NCBI GenBank assembly: GCA_047638695.1
Contig: JBLINY010000065.1
Coordinates: 1 to 26,151 of the forward strand
Length of the DNA: 26,151 nt
DNA from: JAHECQ01 sp047638695
GTDB taxonomy: Bacteria > Actinomycetota > Acidimicrobiia > Acidimicrobiales > SZUA-35
Direction: 5' to 3'
In this document: positions 22,668-26,151 of the stretch, in pieces
Layout of the letters: the number at the start of each line of letters is the position of its first letter
How positions within the stretch are numbered: position 1 is the first letter of the stretch
Program-made: the position numbers and the translations under genes
Notes under the pieces: model-generated
Databases searched by the model: none
What the model saw: only the letters and a program-made list of their open reading frames with translations
What the model was told of the DNA's origin: nothing

Positions 22668-22807
22668 GTTGTTCGACTGACCCGCTCAGATCATCAGCGT
22701 CGACACCCCAGCCAGCCTGGCCCGAGTAGTACGGCACTTGAGAGCGGGTGTCCTCATCAGCGAAGGACCCGGCGCATAATCCCGGGGCCATTCCGCTGAG
22801 TCGTGCT

Positions 22808-23782
22808 CTAGAGGACCAGGTCGGCGCGATGCTCGGCGAGAGCTTCCAGTGTTGGCCCATGTTCGCCAACGATCCGGATCACGAGGTGCTCGGCCCCGGC
22901 AGCCACGTAGCTCTGGATGAAAGCGATGACGTCGGCGATGTTTCCACCACGGCAGGCCTGAATCTGACGCATCACTTTTGCTGGGGCGCCGTAGTAGTCC
23001 TCCAGATAGGCATTGATGGCCGTCTCGGCAGTTGCTGGGTCGTCCATGACAGCAACGGTCAGATACATGGCCGTTGTCAGGTCGTCGGCCTCTCGGCCAG
23101 CGGTCTCCGCCGCTTGGAGTAGGTGGCTTTGACGTTCGGCGAACGTCTTGGCATCTGGCCCGATTGGGAACCAACCGTCGTAGTGTTTTGCCGCCCGCTC
23201 GATCCCGGCCGGCACCCCGGCTGCAAGCCAGATCGGCGGCCCCTCGGGCCGGTAGGGAACTGGGGCCAGCACGCGCTCCTCCAGCTGCCAGCGACCATCC
23301 CAACTGACCGGTTCGCCTGTCCAAAGGGCTCGACAGAGCTCGAAACCCTCCATCATTCGGCCGACTCGCCCCTCAAACGGCACTCCGGCAGCAGTGAATT
23401 CGGCTCGCACACTTGGAACATCAGCGGCGATGCCAGCGCCGATGATCAGCCTGCCCTCGCTGATCTGGTCGACAGTCGCCAATTGCTGGGCCAGCACCAC
23501 GGGGTTGCGAAGGGCCGACAACAGCACGGCGGTGCCGAGCTCGACATCAGGAACCGCAGCTCCAACCGCAGCCAACAGCGTGATGGGATCGTGTCGGGGT
23601 CGAGCGAACAGAGAATCACCGACCCAAATCGAGTCGAAGCCAAGGTCACCAGCTTGTTTGGCCGCATCGAGCATTGGGCGAACCTCGGGATGCCCCTGCA
23701 TGATGGCTTCACGGGTAGGCAGCAAATAGCCCAGTTTTACGGTCACAGGGAACTCTCCGAGTCTCGAGATTGCGTTGGTCAT
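22808..23782 (-). CDS. LLM-class (F420-type) oxidoreductase
   Basis: 324 residues from ATG 23782. Landmarks of the luciferase-like family are VTVKLGYLLPTREAIMQG, AGDLGFDSIWVGDSLFARPRHDP, VELGTAVLLSALRNPVVLAQQLATVD (partly quoted) and GRLIIGAGIAADVPSVRAEF, followed by a C-terminal YxPEGPPIWLAAG barrel strand. In actinobacteria such proteins mostly use F420. Substrate is unknown. The frame stays open to 23962, but the added N-terminus is not conserved; GAGAGGG about 10 nt before ATG 23782 supports the shorter start. It is not closely similar to the LLM protein at 12.8-13.7 kb. Confidence 0.9.
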   Translation of the reverse strand: MTNAISRLGEFPVTVKLGYLLPTREAIMQGHPEVRPMLDAAKQAGDLGFDSIWVGDSLFARPRHDPITLLAAVGAAVPDVELGTAVLLSALRNPVVLAQQLATVDQISEGRLIIGAGIAADVPSVRAEFTAAGVPFEGRVGRMMEGFELCRALWTGEPVSWDGRWQLEERVLAPVPYRPEGPPIWLAAGVPAGIERAAKHYDGWFPIGPDAKTFAERQSHLLQAAETAGREADDLTTAMYLTVAVMDDPATAETAINAYLEDYYGAPAKVMRQIQACRGGNIADVIAFIQSYVAAGAEHLVIRIVGEHGPTLEALAEHRADLVL

Positions 23783-24169
23783 GTCGTACCACCCTCTCCA
23801 ACGCCGGGGGAAACGGAACCGCTGACCGCGACCGGCGATGACGACCCTCACATTCTTCGGCAAATTCATCGACAATGCCGTGGCCCTTCTACCTCCGCTC
23901 GGGTGACCGAAGCTGGCTCCATGCGCGGCTACGCAATCTGGAACACGACTCGGAATCAGCACCGTTCAGCAGCGACACGAGACGAAGCCCTGTCGATGGT
24001 CGCTGAACCCAGCGGATTCGTCGGTCGAGATGACCAGTGGTCGATCGCCAGGGTCTTGGTGCATCCCGGGGCTGCAGACGTTGTCGCCACTGGCCGCGGC
24101 CCGCTTGCGCTCGTCTGAGCCGTAACACGCTGTTCTCACTGCCGACCATCGGTGGCCACACTCGATTCG
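23783..24169. other. Intergenic stretch of about 390 bases
   Basis: Divergent region between the LLM oxidoreductase and the ACT-domain gene. A forward frame is open here as part of a long ORF antisense to the oxidoreductase, but its residues resemble no family I know. Apart from the TACGGT box at its right end I see no repeat, hairpin or RNA gene. Confidence 0.5.
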
Positions 24170-24175
24170 TACGGT
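24170..24175 (+). promoter_or_regulatory. Likely -10 box of the ACT-domain gene, leaderless
   Basis: TACGGT is followed by 6 nt (tgcgac) and the ATG at 24182. The frame is open back to 24152 but that start would precede the promoter. Confidence 0.5.
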
Positions 24176-24181
24176 TGCGAC

Positions 24182-24931
24182 ATGCCTGCGGAGAAGCGTT
24201 ACGTCATGCGAGTCTGGTTGCCTGATCGCCCCGGGGCACTCGGAGCTGTCGCGAGCAGGCTGGGCTCGCTTAAGGGCGACGTGATTGGCCTGGAAATCAT
24301 CGAACGGCATGGCGGAATGGCGGTCGATGAGTTGGTTGTTGCCCTCCCAGAGTCGGTGCCGCTCGAGCTGGTGGCCCGCGAGGTTGGCAGCGAAGAAGAT
24401 GTCCATGTCGAGGACATTCGGGCCCTTGGCGACGCCGCCTATGACCCGCAGCTCGACGCTCTCGAGGCGGCCGCCATCTTGTTGGGCGCCGATTCGTTCG
24501 ATGACCTCGCCTGGGCACTGTGCGAGCACGTTGGGCGTTGCGTGCGCTCGGACTGGGCCACCGTTATCGATGGCAACTCCGATGTCGCATCGGTGGGTCC
24601 TGCACCTGTCTACAGCTGGCTCAATGCGTTTGTCGCCGGAAGCCCAGCGGCCGAGTCGCTCGGCGAGGATCATGATCTCGACACCATCTGGATGCCGCTG
24701 CCGGCAGCGGGTGCCAGTCTCGTGATCGGGCGCGACGCCCCCTTTCGGGCGAGAGAACGGCAGAGGCTGGCCGCCCTGTCACGAATCGCCGATGCCTGGT
24801 TTCGTCGTCTCCGCCAGCAGGCGGCCGTGAGAAGTGCTTCGGTCCATCCGTCGAGTCATGCGGAAATGACCACCGCCGGTGCGACGCTTGGTCCATGGCC
24901 GAAACGCTCGCTCCTGTCCGCGCCTTTCTGA
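24182..24931 (+). CDS. ACT-domain protein with a C-terminal GAF-like region
   Basis: 249 residues. Residues 6-80 form an ACT domain: YVMRVWLPDRPGALGAVASRLG is the typical ligand-sensing strand-loop-helix, followed by GDVIGLEIIERHGGMAVDELVV. Residues about 95-215 (ALEAAAILLGADSFDDLAWALCEHVGRCVRSDW..., ending in ARERQRLAALSRIADAW) look like a GAF-type sensor domain by pattern of helices and strands. ACT domains bind amino acids and control metabolism, so this is probably a small regulator; the ligand is unknown. The last 37 bases overlap the nucleoside hydrolase start in another frame, so the two are likely co-expressed. The C-terminal 30 residues are low complexity. Confidence 0.75.
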   Translation: MPAEKRYVMRVWLPDRPGALGAVASRLGSLKGDVIGLEIIERHGGMAVDELVVALPESVPLELVAREVGSEEDVHVEDIRALGDAAYDPQLDALEAAAILLGADSFDDLAWALCEHVGRCVRSDWATVIDGNSDVASVGPAPVYSWLNAFVAGSPAAESLGEDHDLDTIWMPLPAAGASLVIGRDAPFRARERQRLAALSRIADAWFRRLRQQAAVRSASVHPSSHAEMTTAGATLGPWPKRSLLSAPF

Positions 24932-25842
24932 TCGATACCGACACGGCGTCGGACGACGCCGTTGCCATGATCATGGCTTTGCGCGATCAGCGGGTAGAGG
25001 TGCTCGGATTCACCGTGGTGGCCGGCAATGTGCCGCTTGACCAAGCGGTGCAGAATGCCCTGTACACCGTCGAGCTTTGCGGAAGCGACGTTCCGGTGTT
25101 TGCTGGCGCCGCCGGTCCGATGTTGCGAGAACTCGAAACGGCGCAGAATGTTCACGGCGACGACGGGTTCGGTGACATCGGTCTTGATCTCCAGGGTCGA
25201 GTGCCGGCTGCTGGTTGGGGTCCGCAGGTGATCATCGATTCGGCCCGGGCTCAAGCGGGGGAAATCACCTTGGTGGCGTTGGGCCCGCTCACTAACCTCG
25301 CTATCGCCTTGCTTTGGGCACCCGACATCGCGGAAATGTTCAATCGCGTCGTGGTGATGGGTGGCACCGGGATGAACGGACCGGGCAACGTGTCGCCGAA
25401 TGCAGAGTTCAACTTTTGGGCTGACCCAGAAGCAGCCCGAGTCGTGCTTCGTTCGGGCATGCCGCTCGAGTTCGTTGGATGGGACATCTCGATCGAGTCG
25501 GCCGTGGTTACTGCCGAACGCCACGCCGAGATTCGATCTCTCGGCAGCCCCCTCGCCGATTTCTCGCTCGACATTCAATCGACGCTGGCGAACTTTGCCT
25601 ATGAGGAGACCAGGCTGCTTGGGCCCGACTTCCCTGACCCGATTGCCATGGCCCACGCCATCGATCCGGTGCCGGCTTCCGTCGAGCGGGTGCATGTCGA
25701 CATCGCCATTGGTCCCGAGCCCATGCGGGGCACACTAATCGTCGACCAATTTGGGTTCCACGGAGGTCAGCCGAACGTCGATCTGGTTACCGACTACCCC
25801 GAGCCTGCGTTCTTCGACCTGTTGCTGAAGCTGCTCGCCTGA
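24895..25842 (+). CDS. Inosine-uridine-preferring nucleoside hydrolase family protein
   Basis: 315 residues. The N-terminal calcium-binding motif FLIDTDTASDDAVA has D14, D16, D20 and D21 in the DTDxxxDD arrangement. Other family blocks are VVAGNVPLDQAVQNAL, VFAGA, GEITLVALGPLTNLA, VVMGGTGMNGPGNVSPNAEFN and the closing FPDPIAMAHA region with a late catalytic-type histidine in AHAID. Such enzymes split the N-glycosidic bond of nucleosides for base salvage; specificity cannot be read from this sequence. The ATG at 24895 lies inside the end of the ACT gene. Confidence 0.92.
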   Translation: MAETLAPVRAFLIDTDTASDDAVAMIMALRDQRVEVLGFTVVAGNVPLDQAVQNALYTVELCGSDVPVFAGAAGPMLRELETAQNVHGDDGFGDIGLDLQGRVPAAGWGPQVIIDSARAQAGEITLVALGPLTNLAIALLWAPDIAEMFNRVVVMGGTGMNGPGNVSPNAEFNFWADPEAARVVLRSGMPLEFVGWDISIESAVVTAERHAEIRSLGSPLADFSLDIQSTLANFAYEETRLLGPDFPDPIAMAHAIDPVPASVERVHVDIAIGPEPMRGTLIVDQFGFHGGQPNVDLVTDYPEPAFFDLLLKLLA

Positions 25843-25847
25843 CTGAG

Positions 25848-25904
25848 CTCAGCGCAGCACGTGAAAAGAGCTCAGCCCCTGAGAACGCTTAGCGCAGCAC
25901 GTGA
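25848..25904. repeat. Direct repeat at the 3' end of the DHFR-like gene
   Basis: ctcagcgcagcacgtga (25848-25864) recurs as cttagcgcagcacgtga (25888-25904), 16 of 17 identical, 40 bp apart. The second copy contains the DHFR-like stop codon and the first gives an identical C-terminal reading out of the gene, so a small duplication of the gene end is likely. Confidence 0.7.
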
Positions 25905-26151
25905 TAGTGGGTTTGCACCATGCCGTTGGAGAACGCCTGAGTACCCAGCGATTCGAGGCGGACGTCGGTAGGCACCGAACCGAACAGTGAGATGCCTTCG
26001 CCGATCAGTATGGGCACGGTGGTAAGAATGAGCTCGTCGATCAGTCCAGCCTCGATGAAGTTGCGAACGGTGAGGCCACCGTCGACGTACACGTGCTCGA
26101 CAAGTCGGGCCGACAGCACCTCGAGCAACTCGCGGGGGCCAAGGTCGGTTG
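25889..26151 (-). CDS. Dihydrofolate reductase-like (RibD C-terminal domain) protein, N-terminus beyond the window
   Basis: The reverse-strand frame is open from the right edge to a stop at 25889, about 87 codons. VEHVYVDGGLTVRNFIEAGLIDELILTTVPILIGEGISLFG is the C-terminal part of the RibD-C/DHFR-like family (quoted here in part: YVDGGLTVRNF, LIDELILTTVPILIGEG, LFGS). These NADPH-dependent reductases are common in actinobacteria and usually of unknown substrate. The true start lies past 26151. A short GGGGCTGAGCTC-like direct repeat (ctcagcgcagcacgtga and cttagcgcagcacgtga, 25848-25864 and 25888-25904) flanks and overlaps its 3' end. Confidence 0.88.
   Translation of the reverse strand, partial: TDLGPRELLEVLSARLVEHVYVDGGLTVRNFIEAGLIDELILTTVPILIGEGISLFGSVPTDVRLESLGTQAFSNGMVQTHYHVLR

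Noticed and set aside
22664..22690. gttcgact followed by ccc-ctcag, partly like the tRNA-Ala 3' end, as a possible attachment site
   Set aside because: Only an 8-base exact match with gaps beyond it; no integrase is present, so it cannot be told from chance.
23123..24118. 331-codon forward frame antisense to the LLM oxidoreductase
   Set aside because: Overlaps a well-supported gene; Arg/Gly/Pro-rich composition and no recognisable domain.

Overview
The window looks like chromosome from a high-GC actinobacterium, most likely of the Acidimicrobiia type. This placement is an inference. It rests on GC-rich codon use, two LLM-class (F420-type) oxidoreductases, a galU-moeA-moaA-moaC run followed by a SepX/GlpR-like membrane protein, and many starts that look leaderless, with a TANNNT box ending 6-8 nt before the start codon.

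Left part (1-8.1 kb): an M15-type peptidase lipoprotein cut by the left edge; a DUF2237 protein; a GGDEF-EAL protein whose catalytic motifs are degraded; dxs (isoprenoid precursor synthesis); and a tightly overlapping tldD-tldE-PHP operon divergent from dxs.

Middle (8.2-12.7 kb): the most unusual stretch. A promoter-like site precedes a multi-domain signalling gene (helical domain, receiver, receiver, degenerate GGDEF, receiver) that is broken in this sequence by one in-frame stop and two frame changes. Its last segment is translationally coupled to a HEAT-repeat membrane protein, which is coupled in turn to a processive GT2 polysaccharide synthase. This looks like a surface-polysaccharide machine with a pseudo-enzyme regulator. 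Whether the lesions are real or sequence errors is the key question.

Right-centre (12.8-19.3 kb): an LLM oxidoreductase and an SAF-domain (CpaB-like) protein in an overlapping pair, an FmdB-type zinc-ribbon protein with a repetitive charged tail, galU, then molybdenum-cofactor genes moeA, moaA and moaC, and the SepX/GlpR-like protein. A tRNA-Ala(CGC) and a strong terminator follow.

Accessory zone (19.5-22.7 kb): downstream of the tRNA lie a methyltransferase relic, a small thioredoxin-fold protein, three VapBC-type toxin-antitoxin modules with visible operator repeats, and a possible nucleotidyltransferase relic.

Right end (22.8-26.15 kb): a second LLM oxidoreductase, an ACT-domain protein overlapping a nucleoside hydrolase, and a dihydrofolate-reductase-like gene cut by the right edge.
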